In this document: in pieces, positions 9,011 to 17,163 of the stretch
Layout: every line of letters starts with the position of its first letter
Numbering within the stretch: position 1 is the stretch's first letter
Source of the DNA: an uncultured Paracoccaceae bacterium
Lineage (GTDB): Bacteria; Pseudomonadota; Alphaproteobacteria; Rhodobacterales; Rhodobacteraceae
DNA length: 43,072 nt
Assembly (NCBI GenBank): GCA_951812305.1
Contig: CATOSB010000029.1
Location: forward strand, 1-43,072
Direction: 5' to 3'
The notes under the pieces: generated by a model
Database searches by the model: none
What the model saw: the letters and a program-made list of their open reading frames with translations, nothing else
Told to the model about the DNA's origin: nothing
Made by a program: the position numbers and the translations under genes

Positions 9011-9192
9011 CAGAAATCCCCCCGGCGTTTGCCGATCGCGCGGGACATGGTCTGGCTGATCGGCCCGCCGATCTCGAACGCCTCGGCGTCGATCCGGGCC
9101 TCGAAGGGCCAGAGAGGCAGCGGCGCGCTCACCAGAAATCCCCCCGGCGTTTGCCGATCGCGCGGGACATGGTCTGGCTGATCGGCCCGCCG
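8945..9192. repeat. Recent 122-bp tandem duplication
   Basis: Positions 8945-9070 and 9067-9192 are identical by eye over 126 bp, overlapping by the 4 bases GCCG. The unit (122 bp) is not a multiple of three. It duplicates the end of the tape-measure gene and the start of the next tail gene. Confidence 0.92.
9007..9132 (-). CDS. 41-codon chimeric mini-ORF made by the duplication
   Basis: Starting at the upstream copy of the GTG (9132), the frame reads the N-terminus of the next tail protein (VSAPLPLWPFEARIDAEAFEI), crosses the duplication joint, and continues as the C-terminus of the tape measure (GGPISQTMSRAIGKRRGDFW), ending at TGA 9007-9009. GTGA overlaps exist at both ends, so ribosomes could step from tape measure to mini-ORF to the next gene. 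Whether the peptide has any role is unknown. Confidence 0.5.
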   Translation of the reverse strand: MSAPLPLWPFEARIDAEAFEIGGPISQTMSRAIGKRRGDFW

Positions 9193-12100
9193 GTCGCGTC
9201 GTCCTCGGTGATGATCCGGACGACCGCCCCCTCGATGTCGGGTTCAATAGCCGCCTCGCGTGGCCGCAGCGGCGGCCCGGAGCCCTGGTTGTCGATATGG
9301 ACGCGGAGTTGGCGAGGGCCGTCCGCCGCGCTGGCCAGCCGTTCCATGAGGGGCGTCAGGGAGGCCGCAAGCCGGTCGGCGATGTCCTGGCCGGTCGCCG
9401 CCGCCGACACACCGACGGTCGGGGCGGCGGGCTCGTATATTTTCGGGATCGTGGCGGGGTCGATGGCAACACCGCCCGCATGAAACCGCGGCCGGTCCAG
9501 CGAGGCCAGCGCCGCCTCGATCGCGGCCGCCTGGGGCGCGGTCAGCACCGCCTCGCCGGCGGTGAGAAGGGCCGGCACCTCGCGGGACGAGGGACCATGG
9601 CGGGAAGACGCAGTCACGATCTCGCGGGCGCGGGTGAGCGCTGTCGCCCCGGCCACACCGCCGGAATGATAGAGTGCAGGCGTATCGGTGACGACGCCGC
9701 CCACATGCCACGGCCGCGCGGTCGGTCGCGGAGATGTTGCCGGGGCGGCTCCGCCGCCGAATATCCCGCCAAGGACCTCGCTGAGCGCATCCGCCAGCGG
9801 CCCGGTGATGCCCTGGCGGATGACAATGCGGGCGAGATCGGCCAGGATCGCATCGACCAGCCCGGAAAACTCAATCTTGCCGGTGGTGACAAAGCCCACC
9901 AGCGCGTCCTCCATGCCCTTCAGGGCGCGCGTGGTGGCCTCGGCGATCTCGTCGCCGGCGTGGATCGCGTCCTCGGCATAGTCCCGCAACGCCCCGGCCA
10001 TGGCGGCGGCGCCCTGCGGGCCGAGGCGCAGCTCGCGATTGAGTTCCGCGGCCTCGGTTGCCGCCGCGATCAGCGCGGTCTCAAGCGCGCGGATCCCGGC
10101 GACCTGCGCGGCGGCGCCGGGTGCGTCGCCCACTTTGGCGATGGCCGCCTCGGCGAGATGTGCGGCCTCGGCCGCCGCAATGGCGCGGGCCTCCTCGACC
10201 TCGCCCAGGCCCTGCAGCGACACCCGGGCGCGCTCGGCGGTGCGGACATAACCCTCGAGCCGGCGCTCCAGCGTCGCGGTGGGATCGGCGCCGCGCCCGC
10301 CACCGCCGCGCCCGCCACCGCCGCGCCCGCCACCGCCGCGCCGGGCCTTGCGCAGTGCGGCCTCCGCGGCGGCGGTTTGCTGATTGAGGCGGGCCTCCTC
10401 GGCGGCTTCGTCGGCAGTGGTTTGCGCTGCAAGCCGCCGGTCCCGCAATATCTGTTGAATTATGCCGCTGTCCACGCCCTGGCCCCGGAGGCTGGCCTCC
10501 GCGGCGGCGATATTGCCCTCGGCGTCATGCAGCGCCTCCGCGCGGGCCCTCTGCACCGGCTGGCCTACGGTCGCGGCACGGATGCGCGCGATCGCGAGGC
10601 CATGGCTTGCCCCGGCGGCGAGCCCATCGAGCGCGGCCAGGGCGCGTTCGAATTCTTCGGCCAGCGTGCGCGCCTGCTCGGACATCGTGTCGAGGCCCGG
10701 GTTGCGGCCATCGGTTGCGAGCAATTCACGCAGATGGCCCTCGAGATCCACCACGTCACCCAGCAGCTGATCGTTCTGGGCTTGCTGATCATCCGTAAGG
10801 TCTGGGGCCGCATTGGCGGCGGCGCGGAGCGCATGGCGCAGCCTTGTGGCGGCCTCCTGCTGGGCCTTGATCCCGTCCGCGTCGCGGAGCGCCTCAAGCG
10901 CCGCGCCGACCTCTCTGACGGCGTCGACGCTCAGACCCGTCTTCGCGGCCAGCTTCTCAAAGCCCGCCTCCGCCAGATTCAGGCGCTCTGCGATCTTATC
11001 CCCGACAAAGTCGGAATTCGTTTGCAGGTCAAAGACGGCCAGCGCCAGCGCCTCTACGGAGACACCGGCGGCTTTCGCCTCGTCGGCAATATCCGCAAAT
11101 CCGAACTGGTAGAGAACATCGCGCGGGTTGACCCGTGACCATGGCTGGATCGCAGCATTATACTTCCGGCCAAAAGCCTCCGCATCGCCGGCGTGGGCAA
11201 CATGCTGCCGGAACGCTTCTGCAAACTCCAGCGCGGCTTTCTCCCCGGCGGCACGGGCGGAATATGCGGTCCTGTCGAGCGTCTTGGCGGCGAGATCGCC
11301 GGACAGAATGTCCTCGACCGCCTGCCGGGCGGCACGGGCGCTGGCGCGGCGTTCAATCTCCCGCTCGGCGGCGATGAGCGCGTAGACCCCGGCCGTCACT
11401 TCGCCGTATTTTTCGCGAATGGCGTCGAGATCGCCGCGCAGATCTTGCAGGCCGCGCAGCCGGTCGGTGCTGTCGGCCAGCCGGTCGGTGGCGTTGCCAG
11501 CCTCTTCGGCCGCCTCGCCGGCGCCGAAGAGATGCCCGGCCAGGGGGATGAGCACGGCCGAGGCGGTGCCGAGGACGACACCAAGAAGCCCGAACCCCGA
11601 CAGCAACTGCGGCAACTGCTGGCTGAGCGCGCGGGAGGCCGCGGTGCCGGAGGCCATCTGCACCGCCACGTCCTGCACCTGGTAGCCGACATTGATCAGG
11701 GAGGCCCGGCTGGCCCCCATAGCCTGGCGATGGGCCAGGCCCGCCGCAGCCCCGGCCCGGGTGGCCCGGGTGAGCCGCTCCTGCGCGGTGGCGGCCTGCA
11801 ATGCGGTCCGCGCGGCGCGCTGGGTGGCCATAACCGCGGAGGTCTCCGCCCGCGCCACACGCAGCGCCTCCCGTGCCGCGCGATCACGGTACACGGCCAG
11901 CTTCAGCGCCGCTCGGGCGGCCTTGGTATCCGCCGCACTTACGCGCTCCCGCACTGCGCTCAACTCCCGCGCGGCGCGCGCCGCATGCTGCGCGGCTGTC
12001 GCCTGTCCGGCAGTGGCCGCCGCCCCGGCCCGGGTGGCCCGGGTGAGCCGCTCCTGTGCGGTGGCGGCGCCGCGGGCGGCGGTGGTGCTGCGGGCGATGC

Positions 12101-12245
12101 CCGAGGCAGCCTGCTCATAGCCCCGCCCCGCGGTTCGCGCGGTGGTGCCGGCCTGCCCGGTCTCCGCGCGCAAGCGGCGCAATTCGGCGCGTGCCTGATC
12201 CAGATCGGCGCGGATCCGCAGGGCGAGGTCCAGATCGCCACTCAT
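9129..12245 (-). CDS. Tail tape measure protein
   Basis: At 1038 residues this is the longest gene of the tail operon. It sets tail length and is ejected with DNA. The N-terminal part (about residues 1-190) is a long alanine/arginine-rich coiled coil with two copies of TAQERLTRATRAGAAA. A hydrophobic stretch follows near residues 205-245 (LPQLLSGFGLLGVVLGTASAV then LIPLAGHLFGAG). A GGGGR-repeat linker sits near residue 640. The C-terminal region (TGPLADALSEVLGGIFGGG and FVTTGKIEFSGLVDAILADLARI) is typical of lambda-H-like minor tail proteins. The start (MSGDLDLALRI) lies 8 bases after the tail-chaperone stop. Its last codons are copied in the adjacent tandem duplication. Confidence 0.9.
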   Translation of the reverse strand: MSGDLDLALRIRADLDQARAELRRLRAETGQAGTTARTAGRGYEQAASGIARSTTAARGAATAQERLTRATRAGAAATAGQATAAQHAARAARELSAVRERVSAADTKAARAALKLAVYRDRAAREALRVARAETSAVMATQRAARTALQAATAQERLTRATRAGAAAGLAHRQAMGASRASLINVGYQVQDVAVQMASGTAASRALSQQLPQLLSGFGLLGVVLGTASAVLIPLAGHLFGAGEAAEEAGNATDRLADSTDRLRGLQDLRGDLDAIREKYGEVTAGVYALIAAEREIERRASARAARQAVEDILSGDLAAKTLDRTAYSARAAGEKAALEFAEAFRQHVAHAGDAEAFGRKYNAAIQPWSRVNPRDVLYQFGFADIADEAKAAGVSVEALALAVFDLQTNSDFVGDKIAERLNLAEAGFEKLAAKTGLSVDAVREVGAALEALRDADGIKAQQEAATRLRHALRAAANAAPDLTDDQQAQNDQLLGDVVDLEGHLRELLATDGRNPGLDTMSEQARTLAEEFERALAALDGLAAGASHGLAIARIRAATVGQPVQRARAEALHDAEGNIAAAEASLRGQGVDSGIIQQILRDRRLAAQTTADEAAEEARLNQQTAAAEAALRKARRGGGGRGGGGRGGGGRGADPTATLERRLEGYVRTAERARVSLQGLGEVEEARAIAAAEAAHLAEAAIAKVGDAPGAAAQVAGIRALETALIAAATEAAELNRELRLGPQGAAAMAGALRDYAEDAIHAGDEIAEATTRALKGMEDALVGFVTTGKIEFSGLVDAILADLARIVIRQGITGPLADALSEVLGGIFGGGAAPATSPRPTARPWHVGGVVTDTPALYHSGGVAGATALTRAREIVTASSRHGPSSREVPALLTAGEAVLTAPQAAAIEAALASLDRPRFHAGGVAIDPATIPKIYEPAAPTVGVSAAATGQDIADRLAASLTPLMERLASAADGPRQLRVHIDNQGSGPPLRPREAAIEPDIEGAVVRIITEDDATGGPISQTMSRAIGKRRGDFW

Positions 12246-12252
12246 GCCGGCG

Positions 12253-12489
12253 TCACCGTGTCAGCAGGCCTGCCGCCAGCGCCGTGGCAAGGGTCTGCGC
12301 CTCGCGGGCGCGCCGGGTCTCGCCGGCCTGCCACAGGAGCATGATCTGCCGCCATGTCAATGTGTCCGGGAGGGATCGGATGTCTCCGTGCCCCTCGGCG
12401 GCAAGGGTTGCGAGGATGTCTGCGAGGCCGACAGGCGTGCCATCCATCCCGGCCCGGCCTCGGCCACGATGTGGCGCACGAAAAAACCC
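12253..12489 (-). CDS. -1 frameshift extension of the tail assembly chaperone (gpT-like)
   Basis: This is the -1 frame entered from the slippery run GGGTTTTTTC at 12489-12480. It reads FRAPHRGRGRAGMDGTPVGLADILATL... to LATALAAGLLTR and stops at 12253, just before the tape measure. In lambda and many siphophages the tail chaperone is made as a short protein and a -1 frameshifted long form upstream of the tape measure; position, overlap (about 90 bp with the zero-frame end) and the heptamer in register all fit. It could instead start independently at the ATG at 12447, but I see no good ribosome binding site there. Confidence 0.7.
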   Translation of the reverse strand, partial: GFFRAPHRGRGRAGMDGTPVGLADILATLAAEGHGDIRSLPDTLTWRQIMLLWQAGETRRAREAQTLATALAAGLLTR

Positions 12490-12911
12490 ATGTTCGCCTG
12501 CCAGAGCGCGCCCGAAACCTTTGCCGCATCCGCGTCCCGGAGCCGGGCCAGCCAGTCCACCTCGCGCCCGCAAGCGCGGGCCGCAATCTCCAGCCAGAGA
12601 TCGCCATGAGCGGCAAGCGCCGCCTCTACCACGCCGCCCGAAGGCTCGGCCTCGTCGCCCACTTGTGCCGCCAGGTCGGCAATCAGCGGCCCGGCCAGCG
12701 CGCGGATCTCGAGCCCCTCGCGGAACCGGAACTCGCGCACCGTGATCTGCACCGGTTTCCCGGTGTCCGGATCGGCCACCTCGAGCGCGATATCGGGATC
12801 GAGGATCTCGAGCGCCTTGGCATCGGATGCCGGGGCGGGCTTTGGTGTGATGTTTCGTGCTTTTCGGGGTTTTCGGGGTTTTGCGGGTTTACGTGCCAAG
12901 GGGCTCTCCAT
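12357..12911 (-). CDS. Tail assembly chaperone (gpG-like), zero-frame product
   Basis: 184 residues starting MESPLARKPAKPRKPRKARN, with a basic, proline-rich head. The core (SDAKALEILDPDIALEVADPDTGKPV..., TVREFRFREGLEIRALAGPLIADLA, then DLWLEIAARACGREVDWLARLRDADA) resembles proteins that follow the tail tube gene in transposable siphophages. The last 25 or so residues (SQTSSQPLPPRGTETSDPSRTH) are low-complexity, as expected for read-on after a frameshift site. The start overlaps the end of the tail tube gene by 23 bases. Confidence 0.65.
   Translation of the reverse strand: MESPLARKPAKPRKPRKARNITPKPAPASDAKALEILDPDIALEVADPDTGKPVQITVREFRFREGLEIRALAGPLIADLAAQVGDEAEPSGGVVEAALAAHGDLWLEIAARACGREVDWLARLRDADAAKVSGALWQANMGFFVRHIVAEAGPGWMARLSASQTSSQPLPPRGTETSDPSRTH
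12480..12489 (-). promoter_or_regulatory. Predicted -1 ribosomal frameshift site GGGTTTTTTC
   Basis: In the zero frame the codons are ATG GGT TTT TTC, so G-GGT-TTT and T-TTT-TTC are both X-XXY-YYZ slippery heptamers in register. The -1 frame from here stays open for 75 codons to the base of the tape-measure gene. Confidence 0.7.
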
Positions 12912-13677
12912 CGACGATGAGGGCGGCGCCGCAATCCGCCGGCTGGAGGATGAGCGCGGCGATCTGCAGTCCCTGGATATCCTGACCGATGAGCGACAGA
13001 TCGCCGGCGGGGCGCAGCGAGACGAGCGGCGCGTAGTAATGCCGCCCATGGCTGTCAGGGACGATATCGGGCGAGAGCTCGATATAGCGCAGCGCGCCGC
13101 GCACCGGTTGCGGGTGGTCGATCGCCAGGCGCTCGCCTTTGGTCACGGTGTAGCTGGCATAGAGCGTATCGCCGTTTGCGGCACCGCCGTCGGATTGCAG
13201 GAGCCGGAGGCGGCCGTGACTCTCCTCGGCGCGGTAATGGGTGCCGACCGCCAGCTTGGTGCCGGCCTTGTTTTTCGCCTTGTAGACCACCAGATCCTTG
13301 ACCTTGCGTCCGCGCGCGCCTGGCAGGCCGTAGCAGGGCCCGGTCTCGATCGCGGCCACGGCGATCTCGTCATCCTTGACCGCCTCCTCCGGGCGCGGCA
13401 GGGCGGCGTCCGAGCCGAGAAAGGCGGCAAGGTTGGCGAGCGACATGTCGTTCAAGGTCATCGTGATGGTGCGGGTGACCGAGCGGACGGCATCGACCAG
13501 CGTGCGCGGCGGGCCCGAGGAGGATTGCACCGTGACGCGCTCCTCCTGAATGGCGAGCGTGGCCTGGCTGACATGGCCGAGATGGCGCTCCGCGCCCAGG
13601 GCCCCGCCGGGTTCAAGGGGCGCGAAATATAAATCTCCCGCCCCGACGATGATGTTGTCTCGATGATTGCTGATCAT
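12889..13677 (-). CDS. Major tail (tube) protein
   Basis: 262 residues from MISNHRDNIIVGAGDLYFAP with AGAGGAT upstream; the frame is open for 230 codons further upstream only as a shadow of neighbouring genes. The N-terminal GAGDLYFAPLE and the repeated beta-rich body (RSVTRTITMTLNDMSLANLAAFLGSDA, KVKDLVVYKAKNKAGTKL) resemble phage tail-tube proteins that record DNA adduct positions relative to a reference column. Its place before the frameshifted chaperones and tape measure is the standard position of the tube gene. It should form stacked rings around the tape measure. Confidence 0.75.
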   Translation of the reverse strand: MISNHRDNIIVGAGDLYFAPLEPGGALGAERHLGHVSQATLAIQEERVTVQSSSGPPRTLVDAVRSVTRTITMTLNDMSLANLAAFLGSDAALPRPEEAVKDDEIAVAAIETGPCYGLPGARGRKVKDLVVYKAKNKAGTKLAVGTHYRAEESHGRLRLLQSDGGAANGDTLYASYTVTKGERLAIDHPQPVRGALRYIELSPDIVPDSHGRHYYAPLVSLRPAGDLSLIGQDIQGLQIAALILQPADCGAALIVDGEPLGT

Positions 13678-14186
13678 AATGTATCCTCTGGTGGCTGGGC
13701 ATGTATCCAGTATTTGGCCGCCCATTCGTCCTGCCAGACCACGCGTCCGGCCTCGATCTCCAGCAAACGCCCGGAGACCAGCGCCAGCGGGGCCGGGCGG
13801 CCCGGAACACCGGCGCAGGGGTCGGGGCACCAGCCGAGAAGCCGCCTGCGCACCGGGCCCAGAAGCTCCGCCAGGCGGCCCCGGGATCGGGTCTTCCTGC
13901 CGCGCGGATCGTCCGGGGCGGCGATCAGGATCGTGGTGGCGATGGTCAGCGTGACCTCTTGCAGCGCGCCGGCCCGGCCGGTGCGGTTGGGTCCGGCGGA
14001 AAACGCCGCCGGCACCACCGCCAGGACGGGTGGTTTGAGCGTGGTCTCGGCCGCCGCATCCAGCAAGCCGATCACGCGGCGAAACGGACGGCCGGGACCG
14101 GCGAGCGGTGCCAGATGCTCGGTCAGCGCATCGCAGATCAGCAGGCCCGGATCGGGTGCGGTGTGGGGTGTCTCCAGCCGGGTCAT
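13674..14186 (-). CDS. Tail terminator / DUF1834 (Mu gp37)-like protein
   Basis: 170 residues (MTRLETPHTAPDPGLLICDAL...). It falls between a gpG-type virion morphogenesis gene and the tail tube gene, where head-tail joining or tail terminator proteins are encoded; Mu gp37 (DUF1834) occupies a similar position. The phrases VTLTIATTILIAAPDD and LALVSGRLLEIEAGRVVWQDEW suggest alternating beta strands. It overlaps both neighbours by 4 bases (ATGA). Family assignment is by position more than by motif. Confidence 0.55.
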   Translation of the reverse strand: MTRLETPHTAPDPGLLICDALTEHLAPLAGPGRPFRRVIGLLDAAAETTLKPPVLAVVPAAFSAGPNRTGRAGALQEVTLTIATTILIAAPDDPRGRKTRSRGRLAELLGPVRRRLLGWCPDPCAGVPGRPAPLALVSGRLLEIEAGRVVWQDEWAAKYWIHAQPPEDTL

Positions 14187-14776
14187 GACGTGGCTCCTGC
14201 GGCCCGGCTGATCGCACGCGCCGCAATCTCCAGCACCGCATCGCGATCAGACGCATCAAGCCCCAGGAAGGGCCGGGCCGGCATGGCGATCTCGCGGGCG
14301 CCGATTTCGGCGAATGCCACACGTACCGTGCCCGCCTTGCGCGCCCGGGTACTCTTGCGCGAGGCAAAGCGCATCACATAGGCACCCGAGGCGGTCTTCA
14401 CGCGGCGGAAGGCCAGCGTCTGGCGGCGGGCCTTCTGTTTGATGGTGCCGCCGAACTGGTGGATCGCGGCATAGATGACATTGGTGCCGACATCGACGCC
14501 GGTCGCGTCGACGCGGTGGGTGACCGACGATCCCAGACGCCCGGATTTGACAAGTGTCTGCCCGCCGTCCCGACCGGCGCGTTTCGAGGGTGGCCATTTT
14601 TTGCCATCCGGGCCGGTCCCGGTCTCAAAGCGCCGCGCGACCGTCGCCACGAGCATGGCGCCGATCTCGTCAAAGACCGCGCGCGGGTCCTCCGCGACGC
14701 GCTCCATCCGCGTGAGCGCCCCCCGGACCTCCGCATCGTCCCACTCCAGATCGATCCTGACGCCGGCACCGGCCAT
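14183..14776 (-). CDS. Phage virion morphogenesis protein (Mu gpG / tail completion type)
   Basis: 197 residues starting MAGAGVRIDLEWDDAEV. It shows the hallmark stretches of this family: LVATVARRFETGTGPDGKKWPPSKRA, LVKSGRLGSSVTHRV, VGTNVIYAAIHQFGGTIK and PARPFLGLDASD. These proteins complete tails or join heads to tails. The ATG at 14776 follows the upstream stop by one base. Confidence in the family is high because the motif series is complete and in the usual order. Confidence 0.85.
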   Translation of the reverse strand: MAGAGVRIDLEWDDAEVRGALTRMERVAEDPRAVFDEIGAMLVATVARRFETGTGPDGKKWPPSKRAGRDGGQTLVKSGRLGSSVTHRVDATGVDVGTNVIYAAIHQFGGTIKQKARRQTLAFRRVKTASGAYVMRFASRKSTRARKAGTVRVAFAEIGAREIAMPARPFLGLDASDRDAVLEIAARAISRAAGATS

Positions 14777-14777
14777 G

Positions 14778-15227
14778 TCAGCACTCCCCCGGTGCGCCAC
14801 GGCCCAGGGCGACGGCGATCACCGCAGACGGCCCCCGCACAGAGATCAGCGTCTCCTCGCGGCGCGCCACGATGGAACTGGCGGCGTCAAGCAGCGCGCT
14901 CTTGCCATCGACCAACCCGCGCAGCGCCGAGCGCGCCGCGCGGGCGCGGGCGATCACGCCTTCGGGCGGTGCCTCGTCATAGAGCCTGAGCCGCGCCAGA
15001 TCGCAGGCCGCCGCGGTCAGCGCCGGCCAGGGGCCGGGGCCTTCCAGCGGCAGATCCCAGGCCCGCGCCAGGGCCGCGTCGATCTCGGCGGAGACATCCG
15101 CCAGGACCGCGTCAATGCGGCCCGGATCGTCGCGCCCGTCCATGTCCTCGTCAGCCAGATCGCCGATCTCGCAAGACCCGAAGCGCGCCACCAGATCGGC
15201 GCGGGTCGCGTAACGGGTCGGCCTCAT
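14778..15227 (-). CDS. DUF1320 (Mu gp36)-like head-tail connector
   Basis: 149 residues starting MRPTRYATRADLVARFGSCEI. The opening Y.T.ADL..RFG motif, the following IDAVLADVSAEIDAALARAW and the ACDLARLRLYDEA segment match the Mu gp36/DUF1320 family, a connector-type adaptor. It overlaps the upstream small gene by 4 bases. Confidence 0.8.
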   Translation of the reverse strand: MRPTRYATRADLVARFGSCEIGDLADEDMDGRDDPGRIDAVLADVSAEIDAALARAWDLPLEGPGPWPALTAAACDLARLRLYDEAPPEGVIARARAARSALRGLVDGKSALLDAASSIVARREETLISVRGPSAVIAVALGRGAPGEC

Positions 15228-15442
15228 ACCTCATCCTCTGCCTCGGCGGGAACCGCCGCGCCGTCGGCGATCAGGCCGTCGGCGATGCCCGGCACCATGT
15301 CCAGAATGGCTCCGGTCTCATGGCGGACCCGGTCGATCTGCACCGGCGTGGTCAGCCGGACGCGGACCGTTTTGTCAGTCCCGGCACCCGGAGGATCCTT
15401 CGCGGGGGTCGTCGTCTGTTTGGCCGGTTTCCGCTGCGTCAT
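15224..15442 (-). CDS. Small Mu gp35-like hypothetical protein
   Basis: 72 residues with a lysine/threonine/proline-rich head (MTQRKPAKQTTTPAKDP) and a compact C-terminal half (VRVRLTTPVQIDRVRHETGAIL). Small proteins of this kind lie between the major capsid and DUF1320 genes in Mu-like phages (Mu gp35 region). The role is not known; a capsid or connector accessory is likely from context. It sits 15 bases after the capsid gene stop. Confidence 0.6.
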   Translation of the reverse strand: MTQRKPAKQTTTPAKDPPGAGTDKTVRVRLTTPVQIDRVRHETGAILDMVPGIADGLIADGAAVPAEAEDEV

Positions 15443-15457
15443 CTCTCACCCCACCCG

Positions 15458-16411
15458 TTACGCCACGGCGTCTTTGATAAGATAGCCGGCCGCAGGGGCC
15501 AGAATCCGCTCCTCGCAGCTGTCGACCACGCGGATGCGGTGCAGCCCGCGTGCGCCGCGCGCACCCTCGAATCGGGAATAGACCTCAAGACCACGATAGC
15601 CCGCGGTCACACCCAGTTGCGGTGCGCCCATGGGATCAGGCGCGGGCGACCGGCGATAGAGCAGCGCCGACTTGCCCCAGATGCGGGCGAGCGTTGGCGG
15701 CTGGCCTTGCGCGGCGGTGTTGATCCGGCTCTGTCCGACGACGATGTCCTCAAGTTCGAAGAGATCGGCAATGGCGCGCCGCGCGGCGATGGCGACATCG
15801 CCCGAGGTCGCGTTGACCGCCTTGGCGATCTTCTTGTGCGATCTGAGCTTCAGCCAGACCGAAGAACCCATGGCAAGATGCGTGGGCGCCACGATCATCG
15901 CGTCGATCGCCTTGAGAATATCATCGACCGGATCGGAATGGGCGTGGTCAGCCGACCACTGGTCGTTGACCCCCAGCGTCACCTTGTTGGTGTCGGCATA
16001 TGTGGCGGCGTTCAGGACGAGATCGGCCACGCGCTTCTCGCGCCCGATGGCCAGAAGGTCGGTCAGTGTCATCACCGAGCGGTCGCGCGGGTCGGAGACG
16101 CCGGGGGGTATGTTGCGGATGTCATCGTCCGGAATGAGGTCCTGCAGACCGTAATCGGTGACCATGCCGGCCATCTCGGTCGCACTCAGGTGTACGGTCG
16201 TGGGGTCCGAGCGCCGCCCGATCCGCGTGTCGGGAAGCGTGTAGCTTTCGGCCAGCGGATAAGCGGTGTAGCGGTAGGTCCGCAAGGGCACCGTGACACG
16301 CGGCAGCACCAGATCGGCGATGTAGGCCGGGTTGCGGTACCCTATCGCAATGCCGGTGCGCGTCTCGTCGACCGGATAGGCCGAGCCGGGATGGGGGATT
16401 GGGTCGGGCAT
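15458..16411 (-). CDS. Major capsid protein
   Basis: 317 residues starting MPDPIPHPGSAYPVDETRTG. The stretch VTDYGLQDLIPDDDIRN followed by LLAIGREKRVADLVLNAATY, then WSADHAHSDPVDDILKAIDAM, LRSHKKIAKAVN and a C-terminal RVVDSCEERILAPAAGYLIKDA matches a family of major capsid proteins seen in alphaproteobacterial phages; a HK97-type fold is the expectation. It is flanked by the decoration protein and the gp35/gp36-like connectors, exactly where the capsid gene belongs. Confidence 0.85.
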   Translation of the reverse strand: MPDPIPHPGSAYPVDETRTGIAIGYRNPAYIADLVLPRVTVPLRTYRYTAYPLAESYTLPDTRIGRRSDPTTVHLSATEMAGMVTDYGLQDLIPDDDIRNIPPGVSDPRDRSVMTLTDLLAIGREKRVADLVLNAATYADTNKVTLGVNDQWSADHAHSDPVDDILKAIDAMIVAPTHLAMGSSVWLKLRSHKKIAKAVNATSGDVAIAARRAIADLFELEDIVVGQSRINTAAQGQPPTLARIWGKSALLYRRSPAPDPMGAPQLGVTAGYRGLEVYSRFEGARGARGLHRIRVVDSCEERILAPAAGYLIKDAVA

Positions 16412-16422
16412 CTGCTGTCTCC

Positions 16423-17163
16423 TCAGATCCGTTGCGGTGCGACCAGCACCTGGATGATGGCACCGTCCGCGCCCGCGGTGAGGGCGATGCCGACAACGAA
16501 GTCTTTCGCGGTTGTGGTTGCGACCGCCTTGCCGTCGGCATCGGCCTTTAGGCTGGCACCGCGCGCGACCGCACCGCCCGCCTCGCAGAGGGCGGTCCCG
16601 GCGAGGTGGACATCCACCGTCGCGCCGGACGCTGTGTTGACCTCGGAGGAGATGCCGATCGGGCGCTCGGCGATCGTGGTATCGCTGCTGGCGTCGGCCT
16701 GGATCACCGCACCATCGGCGGTGCCGATCTGCACGATGCGTCGCGCCGCGATGGGCCCGCCGGCCGTAAACGCGCGCGCCATCATGTAGATGCGCTGCGG
16801 TGCGATCAGCACCGGGATGATGTCGCCGTCCGCCGCGGCGGAGGTCAGGGCAATGCCGACCACAAAATCGTTCCCGGTTTCGGTTGCGACCGCCTTGCCG
16901 CTGGCATCGGCCTTGACCGACGCGCCGCGCGTGACCGCACCGCCCGCCACGCAGAGGGCAATGCCGGCGAGGTGGACATCCACCGTCGCGCCGGACGCTG
17001 TGTTGACCTCGGAGGAGATGCCGATCGGGCGCTCGGCGATCGTGGTATCGCTGTCGGCGTCGGCCTGGATCACAGCGCCGTCGGCGGTACCGATCTGCAC
17101 GATGCGTCGTGCCTTGATGGTGCCGCCCGCCAGAAAGGCGCGGGTAAGTGTTGGGTTATGCAT
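16423..17163 (-). CDS. Capsid decoration protein (DUF2190-like), duplicated in tandem
   Basis: 246 residues made of two nearly identical halves of about 122 residues. Each half has ARRIVQIGTADGAVIQADA, TTIAERPIGISSEVNTASG, ATVDVHLAG.ALC.AGGAV.RG and DFVVGIAL followed by an IAPQRI or VAPQRI end. DUF2190 proteins are usually a single such unit and are thought to decorate or stabilise capsids. The DNA repeat has a 366-bp period, so the duplication kept the frame. It lies 7 bases after the protease/scaffold stop and 12 bases before the capsid gene. Confidence 0.75.
   Translation of the reverse strand: MHNPTLTRAFLAGGTIKARRIVQIGTADGAVIQADADSDTTIAERPIGISSEVNTASGATVDVHLAGIALCVAGGAVTRGASVKADASGKAVATETGNDFVVGIALTSAAADGDIIPVLIAPQRIYMMARAFTAGGPIAARRIVQIGTADGAVIQADASSDTTIAERPIGISSEVNTASGATVDVHLAGTALCEAGGAVARGASLKADADGKAVATTTAKDFVVGIALTAGADGAIIQVLVAPQRI
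16430..17162. repeat. Internal 366-bp duplication in the decoration gene
   Basis: The blocks around 16430-16790 and 16796-17156 are largely identical at the DNA level (for example GCCGATCGGGCGCTCGGCGA in both copies), with a 366-bp offset. The high nucleotide identity suggests a recent event. Confidence 0.85.

Noticed and set aside
10300..10345. CRISPR-like short repeats in the tape-measure gene
   Set aside because: They are GGGGR-coding triplet-based repeats in a glycine linker, with no spacers.
9297..11138. A 613-codon open frame on the plus strand opposite the tape measure
   Set aside because: It is the antisense shadow of the repetitive alanine/arginine-rich tape-measure gene, without a ribosome site or family match.
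12242..12616. A 124-codon minus-strand frame near the tail chaperones
   Set aside because: Third frame of the overlap region with arginine/proline-rich, shadow-like composition; the -1 frame is the better reading.
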